Shown: positions 1 through 8,576 of the stretch, in pieces
How the letters are laid out: each line of letters starts with the position of its first letter
How positions within the stretch are numbered: the stretch's first letter is position 1
From: CAXYVX01 sp964292495
GTDB lineage: Bacteria > Patescibacteriota > Saccharimonadia > Saccharimonadales > Saccharimonadaceae
DNA length: 13,611 nt
Direction of reading: 5' to 3'
Assembly: GCA_964292495.1 (NCBI GenBank)
Contig: CAXYVX010000024.1
Span: forward strand, 1-13,611
Position numbers and translations under genes: made by a program
The notes under the pieces: generated by a model
Seen by the model: only the letters and a program-made list of their open reading frames with translations
The model's database searches: none
What the model was told of the DNA's origin: nothing

Positions 1-1
1 T

Positions 2-1510
2 GAAGATTTCGCGAAAATGTCCGCGGATAAAAAGATTATTTCGCACGATTTGAAGCTTCTTGCCGAGCAAATGCTTGATAGAAATTTGGAGCTAAATTTT
101 GTGCCTGAGTTTGACACAAAACACGCGGCGTTCTTGCTGAATTCGTTAAAAAAATCTGTTGATCTTGCTGAGGCTGTGAACTTTTCTGAAATGGAAGACG
201 GAGTTGTTCGCGAAATGACGGCTGGCGAGAAAATTTCTGCCACTTGGTCGCTGTACAAATCCGAAAATTCCGATCTTTCAAAAAACGAAAAACTCGCGAA
301 TTTGGCTCACAATGTTGACTTTCCGCTTCAAATATTGCTTGCGAAAATTGAGAAGCGCGGCGTGAAACTTGACACGAAAATTTTGGCCGAAATGTCGATT
401 CGTCTTGGAAAGGAAATTCGCGAAAGTGAACAAAAAATCTGGGAAATGGCCGGGAAAGAATTCAATGTTTCAAGCGCGCAGCAACTTTCTGAAATCCTGT
501 TTAATGTTCTTAATCTTCCATCAAAAGGCATAAAAAAATCTGCGCGCGGATATTTTTCAACGGGCCAAAAAGAGCTTGATAAACTTCATGGCCAACATCC
601 AATGATCTCTGAAATTGAGACATTTAGAGCTGTTATGAAATTGAAAAATACTTATGTGGATGCGCTGCCAAATCTTGTTGATGAGAAAAATTATTTACAT
701 ACAATTTTTCGACAAGACATCACCGCAACCGGTCGCCTCAGTAGCTCTTCGCCAAATCTGCAAAATATTCCAACGCGAACTGATGAAAGTAAAGAGATTC
801 GCCACGCTTTTGTTGCTTCCGATGGAAAAGTTTTAGTGAATGCTGATTACTCTCAGTTTGAGCTCAGGCTCGCCGCCGCTATGGCTGGGGATGAAAATAT
901 GATCAAAGTTTTCGCGAAAGACGGCGCGGATATTCACACGGAAACCGCAGCTGAGGCGTTTGGACTGTTTCCCGAAAATGTCACTTCTGAGCAAAGACGC
1001 CACGCGAAAGTCATAAATTTCGGCATTTTATATGGGATGAGCCCGCATGGATTGGCGGCCGCGACGGGAATGGATTTTATTGAAGCGAAAAAATTTATTG
1101 ACAAGTATTTCGAGATTCGTCGGCCGATTCGCGAATATCTCGACAAGACGATTGCAAAAGCGAAAAACGAAGGTTTTGTTGAGACTTTATTTGGGCGCCG
1201 CCGACCAACTCCGGATGTGAATTCAACCAATTTTCTTGTTCGCGAATCCGCAAAACGCGCCGCCGCGAACATGCCGATCCAAGGAACTGAGGCGGATTTA
1301 ATGAAAATGTCTATGTTGAAAGTTGAACGCGAAATCCCGGAAGCTTCACAATTTATGCAAATTCATGATTCAATCATGGTTGAATGCGATCCGGAAAATG
1401 CTGAAGAAGTTGCTTTTCGCATGAAAAAAATCATGGAAAATATTTATCCAGAACTTGGCGTTCCGTTGCGTGTTGACACAAAAATCGGTAGAACATGGGC
1501 GGAATTTTAA
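2..1510 (+). CDS. polA: DNA polymerase I, C-terminal part (5' end outside window)
   Basis: This is a family A DNA polymerase, which fills gaps in excision repair and replaces RNA primers. The frame is open to the left edge (codons from base 2), so the ATG at 17 is probably internal and the 5'-nuclease part would lie outside. All polymerase motifs are visible: the TGRLSSSSPNLQNIP segment, motif A DYSQFELR (about 847-870), the O-helix RRHAKVINFGILYG (about 990-1031) and motif C QIHDSIMVE (about 1357-1383). In motif C the Glu that follows the catalytic Asp in E. coli (HDE) is Ser. Upstream of the DFPLQILLAKIEKRGVKLD helix the proofreading domain is shortened, and the YAxxDA exonuclease motif is absent, so the enzyme probably lacks 3'-5' editing, as Taq polymerase does. 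It ends one base before the helicase gene, so the two are likely cotranscribed. The identification is very secure; loss of proofreading is an inference from motif absence. Confidence 0.97.
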   Translation, partial: EDFAKMSADKKIISHDLKLLAEQMLDRNLELNFVPEFDTKHAAFLLNSLKKSVDLAEAVNFSEMEDGVVREMTAGEKISATWSLYKSENSDLSKNEKLANLAHNVDFPLQILLAKIEKRGVKLDTKILAEMSIRLGKEIRESEQKIWEMAGKEFNVSSAQQLSEILFNVLNLPSKGIKKSARGYFSTGQKELDKLHGQHPMISEIETFRAVMKLKNTYVDALPNLVDEKNYLHTIFRQDITATGRLSSSSPNLQNIPTRTDESKEIRHAFVASDGKVLVNADYSQFELRLAAAMAGDENMIKVFAKDGADIHTETAAEAFGLFPENVTSEQRRHAKVINFGILYGMSPHGLAAATGMDFIEAKKFIDKYFEIRRPIREYLDKTIAKAKNEGFVETLFGRRRPTPDVNSTNFLVRESAKRAAANMPIQGTEADLMKMSMLKVEREIPEASQFMQIHDSIMVECDPENAEEVAFRMKKIMENIYPELGVPLRVDTKIGRTWAEF

Positions 1511-1511
1511 T

Positions 1512-3809
1512 ATGGATGAAAAAATGAATCCAAAAATTTTGCGCGAATTGAACCCGGCTCAACTTGAAGCGGTTGAAGCGACAGGCGGACCATTGTTAAT
1601 TTTGGCCGGCGCAGGAAGTGGAAAAACAAAAACTTTGACGCACCGGATCGCCTACATTATTTCGCAAAATCTTGCTCTCCCAAGTGAAATTCTTGCGGTA
1701 ACTTTCACAAACAAAGCTGCTGGCGAGATGCGCGAAAGATTGGCGCAACTTCTCGGTCAGGAAAATTCGCGAAATTTCATGCCATGGATGGGAACTTTTC
1801 ACTCAATCGCGGTTCGTTTGTTGAAGATTTATGGCGAGAATATAGAGGTCCCAAAGAATTTCGTGATTTTAGATGAAAGCGACCGGCAAAGCATCGTTAA
1901 AAGTGCGATGAAAGAGCTTGGCATAACCGACAAACAATATTCGCCGAGAAGCATTTCAAGCCAGATTAGCAATGCAAAAAATCAGCTTTTAACGCCCGCT
2001 GATTTCGCGAAAAACGCCCGCTCGCCGCAACAAAAAGTCGTGGCAGAAGTTTTTGCGCGCTATGAGACTTTGCGAAAAAACGCGAAAAGTTTGGATTTTG
2101 ACGATCTGTTGAATGAAACGGTTCGGTTGCTTTCAAAGGTTGAAGATGTTCGCGAAAAACTGCGCGCGAAGTTCAAATTTTCCATGATTGACGAATATCA
2201 AGACACGAACGCGGCGCAATATAAAATGATCAAACTTTTGGCAAATGCAAACAATAATGTTTGTGCGGTTGGGGATGATTGGCAGTCAATTTACTCTTGG
2301 CGTGGCGCGGATTTTATGAATATTTTGAATTTTGAAAGAGATTTTCCTGGCGCAAAAATTATTAAATTGGAGCAGAATTACAGGTCAACGCAAAATATTT
2401 TGAACGCCGCCGCCAACGTGATTTCGCGAAATGAAAAGCGTAGTGAAAAAAATCTTTTTACAAAACTTGGCGAGGGAAAGCAGGTTGAAATTTTGGCCAC
2501 GCGCGACGAGCAAAACGAAGCTCAAAAAATCGCAAATTTAATCAATTCGGAAGTTGCTGTCGGCTCGCGAAATTTTCGCGATTTCGCGATTCTTTACCGA
2601 ACAAATGCTCAGAGTCGCGTTTTGGAGGAGAATTTTTTGCGCGCGAGTTTGCCGTATAAAATCGTTGGCGGAACACGTTTTTACGATCGAGCGGAAGTCA
2701 AGGATTTGCTTGCATATTTGAAATTTGTTTACCAACCGTTTGATCGCGCAAGTTTTCAAAGAATTTTTAATACGCCAAAACGCGGGCTTGGAGAAACGAG
2801 TTTTTCAAAATTTGAGCGGTTTTGGTCCGCGAGAGGAGATTCGATTTTGGACTCATTGAACGACATTTTATCTCAGGAATCAGACGCATTTTTTGCCGCA
2901 AATCCAGCGTTCAAATTGCAAAAAAGCGCCCGGGAAAAATTCGCGAAGTTTGGCGCGGAATTGGATTTTTTTGCGAAGAAAATTGAAACGACCGCGCCAG
3001 CTGAAATATTGGATGAGATGATTAGGAAATTTGATTTTGCGAATTATTTGAACGACGGCACGCCTCAATCCGAATCGAGAATTGAGAATATTCAGGAGTT
3101 GGTCGGCGTCGCTGGGCAATTTGGTGCGGTTCCGGATTTTTTGGAAGAAGTTTCGCTAATTAGTTCTGCGGATACGGAAAATCGTGAAAATTCAGCAACA
3201 ATGATGACGTTGCATGCGGCGAAAGGCTTGGAATTTCCGGTTGTTTTTATGGTTGGAATGGAAGAAGGTTTGTTTCCTGGACAAAAAGCTGAAATGGAGG
3301 CTTCGGCGATGGAGGAAGAGCGGCGGCTTTGCTATGTTGGCATGACGCGCGCGCGCGAAGATTTGTATTTGACTTTCGCGAGAAGCCGGTTTTTGTTTGG
3401 TCAGAGAACTTACAATATGCCGAGCCAGTTTTTGAGTGATGCTGTTCCTGAATTTTCTCGGTTTGGCGATGATAATTACGCAAATGAAGATGATTCAGAT
3501 TTTTATGGAGATCTTGAGTTTTCCGAAGATAATTTCGCGAAATATCAACATTATGGCGCAATGAATTTTCATAAAAAATACGGCCCAGAAAAAGCGGCAA
3601 GCGCAGAAAACTTCACGAAAAACAACGAAAGTCGCGTCGTTTACGAAGACGATTCTTATGGAAATTCACTCGCGGTTGGCGACAAAGTTAAACACCAGAT
3701 TTTTGGAATTGGTGAGATTCGCGAAATTGACGGAAGTTTGGTTAAAGTGGATTTTGGTGGCAAATCGAGGAACTTAAACGTTGAGTTTGCTCCTCTTGAA
3801 AAATTGTAA
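1512..3809 (+). CDS. pcrA: UvrD/PcrA-type superfamily 1 DNA helicase
   Basis: A 765-residue 3'-5' SF1A helicase acting in repair and replication restart. The motifs run in order: Walker A AGAGSGKT (32-39), FTNKAAGEM (65-73), GTFHS (94-98), DEYQDT (227-232), VGDDWQSIYSWRGA (253-266), QNYRST (288-293), HAAKGLEFPVVFMVGMEEG and the C-terminal EERRLCYVGMTRARE. Motif III has Trp where E. coli UvrD has Asp (VGDDDQS). The last 47 residues (719-765, SLAVGDKVKHQIFGIGEI...) match the PcrA/UvrD C-terminal Tudor-like domain that contacts RNA polymerase, which points to a role in transcription-coupled repair. The start was taken at ATG 1512, one base after polA's stop, with GGA at 1501-1503 as a weak ribosome site. 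ATG 1524 is an alternative. An in-frame ATG at 1455 exists but lies inside polA and would add an unrelated 19 residues. It is operonic with polA; the next gene has its own promoter overlapping this stop codon. Confidence 0.96.
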   Translation: MDEKMNPKILRELNPAQLEAVEATGGPLLILAGAGSGKTKTLTHRIAYIISQNLALPSEILAVTFTNKAAGEMRERLAQLLGQENSRNFMPWMGTFHSIAVRLLKIYGENIEVPKNFVILDESDRQSIVKSAMKELGITDKQYSPRSISSQISNAKNQLLTPADFAKNARSPQQKVVAEVFARYETLRKNAKSLDFDDLLNETVRLLSKVEDVREKLRAKFKFSMIDEYQDTNAAQYKMIKLLANANNNVCAVGDDWQSIYSWRGADFMNILNFERDFPGAKIIKLEQNYRSTQNILNAAANVISRNEKRSEKNLFTKLGEGKQVEILATRDEQNEAQKIANLINSEVAVGSRNFRDFAILYRTNAQSRVLEENFLRASLPYKIVGGTRFYDRAEVKDLLAYLKFVYQPFDRASFQRIFNTPKRGLGETSFSKFERFWSARGDSILDSLNDILSQESDAFFAANPAFKLQKSAREKFAKFGAELDFFAKKIETTAPAEILDEMIRKFDFANYLNDGTPQSESRIENIQELVGVAGQFGAVPDFLEEVSLISSADTENRENSATMMTLHAAKGLEFPVVFMVGMEEGLFPGQKAEMEASAMEEERRLCYVGMTRAREDLYLTFARSRFLFGQRTYNMPSQFLSDAVPEFSRFGDDNYANEDDSDFYGDLEFSEDNFAKYQHYGAMNFHKKYGPEKAASAENFTKNNESRVVYEDDSYGNSLAVGDKVKHQIFGIGEIREIDGSLVKVDFGGKSRNLNVEFAPLEKL

Positions 3810-3832
3810 TTTCGCGAAAAATTTGTTAATAT
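3804..3832 (+). promoter_or_regulatory. Sigma-70-type promoter for the wall hydrolase gene
   Basis: The -35 is TTGTAA (3804-3809), then a 17-base spacer, then the -10 TAATAT (3827-3832). The -35 contains the helicase stop codon TAA. The spacer carries a copy of the iterated palindrome TTCGCGAA (3811-3818). Transcription would start near 3838-3840, leaving only about 4-6 bases before ATG 3844, so the message is nearly leaderless. This position also argues against the upstream TTG (3835) as the start codon. Confidence 0.6.
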
Positions 3833-3843
3833 AGTTGCACTTC

Positions 3844-5073
3844 ATGAGAAAATTTGCCAACAAAATAAGAATTTACCAGAAGACTTTTTTCAGCTCTGAA
3901 ACGCCGCGAAAAACGATGGCAAGCCTTTTTGGAATAGCGATAATTGTTGCGGTTGGCATGCTCGCGCTTGGGCAGTTTTCAATGCAGACTGTTTACGCGA
4001 AAAACAGTAAAGTGGTGACAATCTACGAAGGAAATATGGAAAAAGTGATTGTGACGAGAGGGCAGACGGTCGGCGATGCGCTTGAAGACGCAGGTGTGAA
4101 AATCGCGAAAAATGACCAAGTCAAACCAAAGCCAAGCGAAAAACTTGTTGATAGTTATACGGTTGTGAATGTTGACAGAGCAAGAATTATTACAGTGACG
4201 GACGGGAAGAAAACTGCGCGCGTTTTAACTTCGGCGCAATCCGACCAAGAAATCGCGAAAGATTCGGATATTCCAATGCTTAGCGAAGATATTGCGAAAC
4301 TCTCGCAGGTTTCTCCGAGTAATGTTGTTGAAAATGACGGCGCCGGGCTTGAACTGAAAATCACTCGCGCGAAAAGTGTTGATCTCACGCTGTATGGACA
4401 GAAAGCGACTGTGCGAACGCAGAAAAACACGGTCGCGGATTTACTTGATCAGCTCGGTATAAAAATGTCCGCCAGCGACACAATTAACGTGCAGAAAAAC
4501 AGTCAGATTTATGATGGGATGAATCTCCAAATCTGGCGAAACGGAATACAGACCATACAATCCGAGGAAGATGTTGCTTTTGATACGCAAAAAGTTAGCG
4601 ATAATACAAAATCGGTTGGCTATGATCAAATTCAAACTCCTGGACAAAACGGAAAGAAAACTGTGATTTATCAGATCAATATGCAGGACGGCCAGGAAGT
4701 TTCGCGAACAAAAATCAGTGAAATTGTGACGGTTCAGCCTGTGTCGCAAGTTGAAATCATCGGAACAAAAGTTGTGCTTCCGCCGGGATCGCACACGGAT
4801 TGGATGGCGATGGCTGGGATTTCACCGGGTGATTATGGCTATGTTGAGTACATTGTTTCCCATGAAAGCGGGTGGCGATACAATGCGCAAAATCCTAGGA
4901 GTGGAGCGTACGGACTTTGCCAAGCTTCGCCAGGTTCAAAAATGGCGTCTGCTGGATCTGACTGGCAAACCAATCCTATCACTCAACTCAAATGGTGTTC
5001 GGGCTATGCGAGTGGTCGCTATGGCGGTTGGGGCGGAGCCCACAGTGCTTGGCAGGTGAAGGGCTGGTGGTAA
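3844..5073 (+). CDS. Rpf/YabE-like cell-wall hydrolase (DUF348, G5, transglycosylase-like domain)
   Basis: A 409-residue secreted or membrane-anchored peptidoglycan-remodelling protein. A basic N-terminus is followed by one hydrophobic segment (about 26-50) ending in VYAK, either an uncleaved anchor or a signal peptide. DUF348 ubiquitin-like repeats are seen at about 55-97 and 177-216, with a weaker one possible around 112-150. A G5 domain spans roughly 232-310. The C-terminal 90 residues form a small lysozyme/transglycosylase-like domain: YIVSHESGWRYNAQNPRSG gives Glu341 as the likely catalytic acid, followed by AYGLCQASPGSKM and a GRYGGWGGAHSAW repeat-rich end. Cys359 and Cys385 could form a disulfide outside the cell. 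This is the architecture of RpfB/YabE resuscitation-type proteins. ATG 3844 is preferred to TTG 3835 because the promoter would start transcription between them. The gene sits two bases before rsmA, as rpfB/yabE does in many Gram-positive bacteria. It has only one TTCGCGAA copy. Confidence 0.85.
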   Translation: MRKFANKIRIYQKTFFSSETPRKTMASLFGIAIIVAVGMLALGQFSMQTVYAKNSKVVTIYEGNMEKVIVTRGQTVGDALEDAGVKIAKNDQVKPKPSEKLVDSYTVVNVDRARIITVTDGKKTARVLTSAQSDQEIAKDSDIPMLSEDIAKLSQVSPSNVVENDGAGLELKITRAKSVDLTLYGQKATVRTQKNTVADLLDQLGIKMSASDTINVQKNSQIYDGMNLQIWRNGIQTIQSEEDVAFDTQKVSDNTKSVGYDQIQTPGQNGKKTVIYQINMQDGQEVSRTKISEIVTVQPVSQVEIIGTKVVLPPGSHTDWMAMAGISPGDYGYVEYIVSHESGWRYNAQNPRSGAYGLCQASPGSKMASAGSDWQTNPITQLKWCSGYASGRYGGWGGAHSAWQVKGWW

Positions 5074-5075
5074 AA

Positions 5076-5996
5076 ATGCAAACCTGGACAGATATTTTTC
5101 GCGAAGAATTTATTGACGTTTTTGCCAATAAAAATCTTGGGCAGAACTTTCTTTTTGACCCGGGAATAATTGCAGGAATTGTTGACTCGGCGGACCCAAA
5201 AAAAGATGAAGCCGTGCTTGAAATCGGCCCAGGTCTTGGGAGTATGACCGCGGAAATTTTGTCTCGCGGCGCAAAAGTTGTTTGTGTGGAATATGATGAA
5301 AATCTCGCGAAAGAACTTCCGAAAAATATTCAGAAAATTATGAAAATTCGCAAAGAAAACGGACTGAATTATTCACTAGATTTTCATGAAAACTTAACGA
5401 TTGAAAACGCTGATTTCTTGCAATTTAATTTGTCAAAATTCGCGAAAAATCCTTATAAAATCATTGCAAATATTCCTTACAATATCACCAAACCGATCAT
5501 CACAAAAATTATTGAAAGCGATAATCAGCCAGAGGTAGCAGCGCTTTTGGTCCAGCAAGAAGTTGCGGAAAAAGTCGCAGCAGCCGCCGGCGAAAATTCC
5601 GTTTTATCGCTCAGGATTCAGAATTTTTCCAGCGCAGTGACAGGCGTAAAAGTTTCGCGAAAAATGTTTACTCCTGAGCCGAAAGTTGAGTCGCAAGTTT
5701 TGATTTTAAGCCCAAGAAAAAATTCAAAAATTCGCGAATTTTACGAGCGGAATTTTCACGAAAATGATGGTGTGAAAATTGAAATTTTCGCGAAAAAATT
5801 CTGGCAGATTGTGAATGCTGGATTCGCGAATAAGCGGAAAAAACTGCGAACTTCTCTTGCGCCTGCATTTGCGAAAAATAAGGATTTGACAGCAGAATTT
5901 CTTATTGAAAATGACATTAATCCTGATTTGCGCGCACAGGATTTGGCGTTTGAAACTTGGTTGAAACTTGCTCAAAAGTCGACGCAAAATCATTAA
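5076..5996 (+). CDS. rsmA: 16S rRNA (adenine1518-N6/adenine1519-N6) dimethyltransferase
   Basis: A 306-residue KsgA/RsmA enzyme that dimethylates two adjacent adenines in the terminal hairpin of 16S rRNA late in 30S assembly, using S-adenosylmethionine. Visible motifs are NLGQNFLFD (20-28), the AdoMet loop EIGPGLGSMT (49-58), the acidic motif VEYDENL, the catalytic NIPYN (132-136; NLPYN in E. coli) and the MFTPEPKVES substrate loop (about 197-206). Its length is usual for the family, with a slightly long insert around 90-108. The start at ATG 5076 lies two bases after the hydrolase stop and just before the TWTDIFREEFIDVFANKNLGQNF N-terminus; the longer in-frame extension back to 4992 lies within the hydrolase gene and is rejected. 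GGTGG (5066-5070) may act as a weak ribosome site. It is almost certainly cotranscribed with the hydrolase. TTCGCGAA is dense here, with six copies. Confidence 0.95.
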   Translation: MQTWTDIFREEFIDVFANKNLGQNFLFDPGIIAGIVDSADPKKDEAVLEIGPGLGSMTAEILSRGAKVVCVEYDENLAKELPKNIQKIMKIRKENGLNYSLDFHENLTIENADFLQFNLSKFAKNPYKIIANIPYNITKPIITKIIESDNQPEVAALLVQQEVAEKVAAAAGENSVLSLRIQNFSSAVTGVKVSRKMFTPEPKVESQVLILSPRKNSKIREFYERNFHENDGVKIEIFAKKFWQIVNAGFANKRKKLRTSLAPAFAKNKDLTAEFLIENDINPDLRAQDLAFETWLKLAQKSTQNH

Positions 5997-6049
5997 AAAG
6001 TGAATAAAACAATCTATATGTTTCGCGAAAAATACACACGGAAAATTAC

Positions 6050-6078
6050 TGGCGGTTTTTTCGCGAAAATGGTAATAT
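6050..6078 (+). promoter_or_regulatory. Promoter of metG, leaderless type
   Basis: The -10 box TAATAT (6073-6078) lies seven bases before ATG 6086, so the predicted transcript would begin at or within a base or two of the start codon. The -35 at the right distance (TGGCGG, 6050-6055) is poor. The spacer contains TTCGCGAA (6060-6067), and another copy lies upstream at 6022-6029. No Shine-Dalgarno sequence precedes the ATG, which fits leaderless translation. Confidence 0.45.
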
Positions 6079-6085
6079 ATAAGAT

Positions 6086-7648
6086 ATGAATGAGAAGAAA
6101 AATTTTTACATCACGACCGCGATTCCTTACGCAAACGCTGCGCCGCACATTGGGACGGCGATGGATTATTTGTTTGGTGATATTTTATTGCGCCACTTTT
6201 TAAGCCAATCCCGAAACGCGAAATTGACAATTGGAACTGATGAACACGGTCAAAAAATTGAGATGAAAGCGTCTGAAAACGGCGAATCGACGCAAGAATT
6301 TGTGGATAGAATTCATCCAGAATTCGCGAAAATGCGCGAAGCTATGAACCTTGCTTTTGGCGACGGCGTAAAAATCGACGACATTGAAAAACCGCTTTCC
6401 GCGCAGAATTTCGCGAAAAATAATATCATAAATGTTCGGACAACGGATGCGGAGCATGTCAGACTTGTTCAGGAAATTTGGATGAAATTGCAAGATGCGG
6501 GCGTGATTTATAAGGGGAAATATGAAGGCTGGTACTGCACGGGGCACGAGCAATATTTTACGGAAACCGAAGCAAAGGAAATGAATTATTTCTGTGCTGA
6601 TCACCAAAAGAATTTGGATAAAATTAGCGAGGAAAATTATTATTTGAAGGTCAGTAAATACACTGATGAAATTCGCGATTTTGCGAAAAATCATGTTGTG
6701 CCGAATTGGCGCGGGAAAGAAGTTTTGGAGCTAATCAAAGATGGCGCCCAGGATGTCAGCATTTCGCGTCCGATCGAAAAAGTGTCTTGGGGTGTTCCTG
6801 TTCCCGGGGATGAATCTCAGGCGATGTATGTTTGGGTTGATGCGCTCGGAAATTACATCACGGCGCTTGGTTTTCCAAATAATAAAGACCTGGTGGATGA
6901 ATTTTGGAGTGATAAATCCGAGATAATTGAGATTGTTGGCAAAGACATTGTTCGCTTTCATGCGATCATTTGGCCAGCAATGCTTTTGGCACTTGGCCTT
7001 AAACTTCCCGACAAACTTTTGACTCACGGATTCATAAATGTTGGCGGAAATAAAATGAGTAAATCTTTGGGAAATGTTGTTTCTCCTCTGGAAATAATTG
7101 ATAATTATGGCGTTGACGCGTTCAGATTTTATTTCGCGAAACATGTTTCAACTTTTGATGATGGCGATTTCACGTGGGAAAAATTTGAGGCTGCATACAA
7201 TGGCGAGCTCGCGAACGACCTTGGAAATCTAATTTCAAGAACCGCAAATATGTTGAAAAAATACGAAATTGAATTTGATCCGCAGGCAAATTTTGATGAA
7301 AAATCAATAGACGAAATTATTGTAAAATACGATAAAAGTTTTGAGAAATTTGAGCTTAACTCGGCGATTGAAAGCGCATGGAATTTGATTCAGCTCGCAA
7401 ATCAGTTTATTGATATCACCAAGCCTTGGTCTCTCGCGAAAACTTCACCAGACGAATTGCCGCGAATCATGAACGAACTTTGGAATTTGGTTGTTTTAAT
7501 TTCAGAAAGAATCTATCCGTTTTTGCCTGGAACATCTGAAAAAATTCGCGAAATATTTTTGGTAAATAAAGGCGAGAAAATAACAGAATCGCCAAAAATT
7601 TTGTTCCCGAAAAAATATCTGCACACGGAAGAACCGAAGCGAAAATAA
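6086..7648 (+). CDS. metG: Methionyl-tRNA synthetase
   Basis: A 520-residue class I aminoacyl-tRNA synthetase that charges tRNA-Met for initiation and elongation. It has the N-terminal Rossmann domain FYITTAIPYANAAPHIGTAMDYL with the HIGH signature written HIGT (21-24), the TDEHGQKIE segment (51-59), WGVPVPGDESQAMYVWVDAL, and the KMSKS loop (323-327), followed by the helical anticodon-binding domain. The zinc-knuckle region has Cys151-x2-His154 and Cys170-x2-His173, where Thermus-type enzymes have CxxC and CxxH; it may still bind one zinc. There is no C-terminal EMAP/Trbp-like tRNA-binding domain, so this is the short monomer-like form. A promoter sits directly at the start codon. The start is secure because the conserved N-terminus begins at residue 7. 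The neighbours (rsmA upstream, tatD downstream) match a classic synteny block. Confidence 0.96.
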   Translation: MNEKKNFYITTAIPYANAAPHIGTAMDYLFGDILLRHFLSQSRNAKLTIGTDEHGQKIEMKASENGESTQEFVDRIHPEFAKMREAMNLAFGDGVKIDDIEKPLSAQNFAKNNIINVRTTDAEHVRLVQEIWMKLQDAGVIYKGKYEGWYCTGHEQYFTETEAKEMNYFCADHQKNLDKISEENYYLKVSKYTDEIRDFAKNHVVPNWRGKEVLELIKDGAQDVSISRPIEKVSWGVPVPGDESQAMYVWVDALGNYITALGFPNNKDLVDEFWSDKSEIIEIVGKDIVRFHAIIWPAMLLALGLKLPDKLLTHGFINVGGNKMSKSLGNVVSPLEIIDNYGVDAFRFYFAKHVSTFDDGDFTWEKFEAAYNGELANDLGNLISRTANMLKKYEIEFDPQANFDEKSIDEIIVKYDKSFEKFELNSAIESAWNLIQLANQFIDITKPWSLAKTSPDELPRIMNELWNLVVLISERIYPFLPGTSEKIREIFLVNKGEKITESPKILFPKKYLHTEEPKRK

Positions 7649-7650
7649 AT

Positions 7651-7656
7651 TATATT
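7651..7656 (+). promoter_or_regulatory. Possible -10 box for tatD
   Basis: TATATT is centred about ten bases before ATG 7664, in the 15-base gap after metG, at the same distance from the start codon as the other -10 boxes in the window. No -35 is recognisable at 16-18 bases upstream. tatD may instead be read from the metG transcript; this box would be an auxiliary, leaderless start. Weak evidence. Confidence 0.25.
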
Positions 7657-7663
7657 CAATAAT

Positions 7664-8554
7664 ATGATCAAGAAAATAACGCTTGTAGACACTCATACGC
7701 ATATTCACGATGCGGAATTTTTTAACCAGGATAATGAGAAAATTCGCGAAATTTTAATAAACTCAGCAGCTAATGGAGTTAAAAAAATGATGCTTGTTGG
7801 AACTTCGCTTGAAGATTCAAAAAACGCGGTTTTTTTCGCGAAAAAATGGAAAAAATTTGGCAATGAAAACGGGATTGAATTTGCGGTTGCGCTCGGAATT
7901 CACCCACATGAATCCGACCCGAAACTTGAACGAAATATTGAATCCCAAATTTCTGCGTTTGAGATTTTTGCGAAGAAAACCGTTGAAGAAGGAATCGTGA
8001 AAGTCGCGGCGATTGGCGAAATTGGTCTGGATTATTTTTACGATTTTGAGTTTCGCGAAAGGCAAATGGAATTGCTTAGAGGGCAGTTAAAAGTTGCTAA
8101 AAAATTGTCGTTGCCAGTGAATTTTCATGTGCGAGATTTTAGAAAACCGGACGCTGAAAAATCTGTTTGGAAGGATTTTTGGAAAGTTTTTGAAGAAGAT
8201 AATTTTTCTGATTTTGGCATAAAAATTCCGGTGATTTTTCATTCTTATACTGAGCAATCTCGTGAAAATCTCGCGAAAATTCTTAAATTTCCAAACGCTT
8301 ATTTCGGTGTAAACGGGATTTCAACTTTCGCGAAAAATAGCGAACGTGATTTATGGAAAAATGAAATTCCGTTGAGTAAAATTTTGTTTGAAACGGACGC
8401 GCCGTTTTTGTCTCCCGCTGGTTTTCGTGGAAAGGTAAATGAACCGGCGAGAATATTTACAATCGCGGAGAATTTGGCGAAAATTCGCGAAAAATCGTTA
8501 GAGGAAATCGCGAAAACCACCACAAAAAACGCGGAAAATGCTTTGAGTTTTTAA
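7664..8554 (+). CDS. tatD: TatD-family metal-dependent DNase
   Basis: A 296-residue TIM-barrel metal hydrolase of the TatD family; family members act as 3'-5' exonucleases on DNA and possibly RNA and are linked to DNA-damage handling. All metal ligands are visible: DTHTHIHD with His11 and His13, GIHPHE, AIGEIGLDY with Glu119, NFHVRD with His155, VIFHSYT with His193, and FETDAPFLSP with Asp245, followed by the characteristic FRGKVNEPARI segment. Its length is somewhat above the usual 255-265 residues because of inserts, including a charged stretch near 160-187. The start at ATG 7664 puts the conserved DTHTH motif ten residues in, as expected. It directly follows metG by 15 bases, a conserved pairing in many bacteria. 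There is no terminator after metG, so cotranscription is likely. Confidence 0.93.
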   Translation: MIKKITLVDTHTHIHDAEFFNQDNEKIREILINSAANGVKKMMLVGTSLEDSKNAVFFAKKWKKFGNENGIEFAVALGIHPHESDPKLERNIESQISAFEIFAKKTVEEGIVKVAAIGEIGLDYFYDFEFRERQMELLRGQLKVAKKLSLPVNFHVRDFRKPDAEKSVWKDFWKVFEEDNFSDFGIKIPVIFHSYTEQSRENLAKILKFPNAYFGVNGISTFAKNSERDLWKNEIPLSKILFETDAPFLSPAGFRGKVNEPARIFTIAENLAKIREKSLEEIAKTTTKNAENALSF

Positions 8555-8576
8555 TTTTGGTTTTTGTCGTGAAAAA

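Noticed and set aside
3835..3843. TTG 3835 as start of the wall hydrolase
   Set aside because: It lies before or at the predicted transcription start; ATG 3844 fits the promoter and the basic N-terminus better.
3844..5073. Wall-hydrolase gene as a recent transfer because it has one TTCGCGAA copy
   Set aside because: About 4-5 copies would be expected, so one is only mildly low; near-variants (ATCGCGAA, TACGCGAA) are present and the neighbourhood is conserved.
6200..6694. Long minus-strand open frames (e.g. 6200-6694, 12236-12778, 10308-10856)
   Set aside because: They lie opposite well-identified genes, give no recognisable protein, and TTCGCGAA (no stop in any frame on either strand) lengthens antisense frames artificially.
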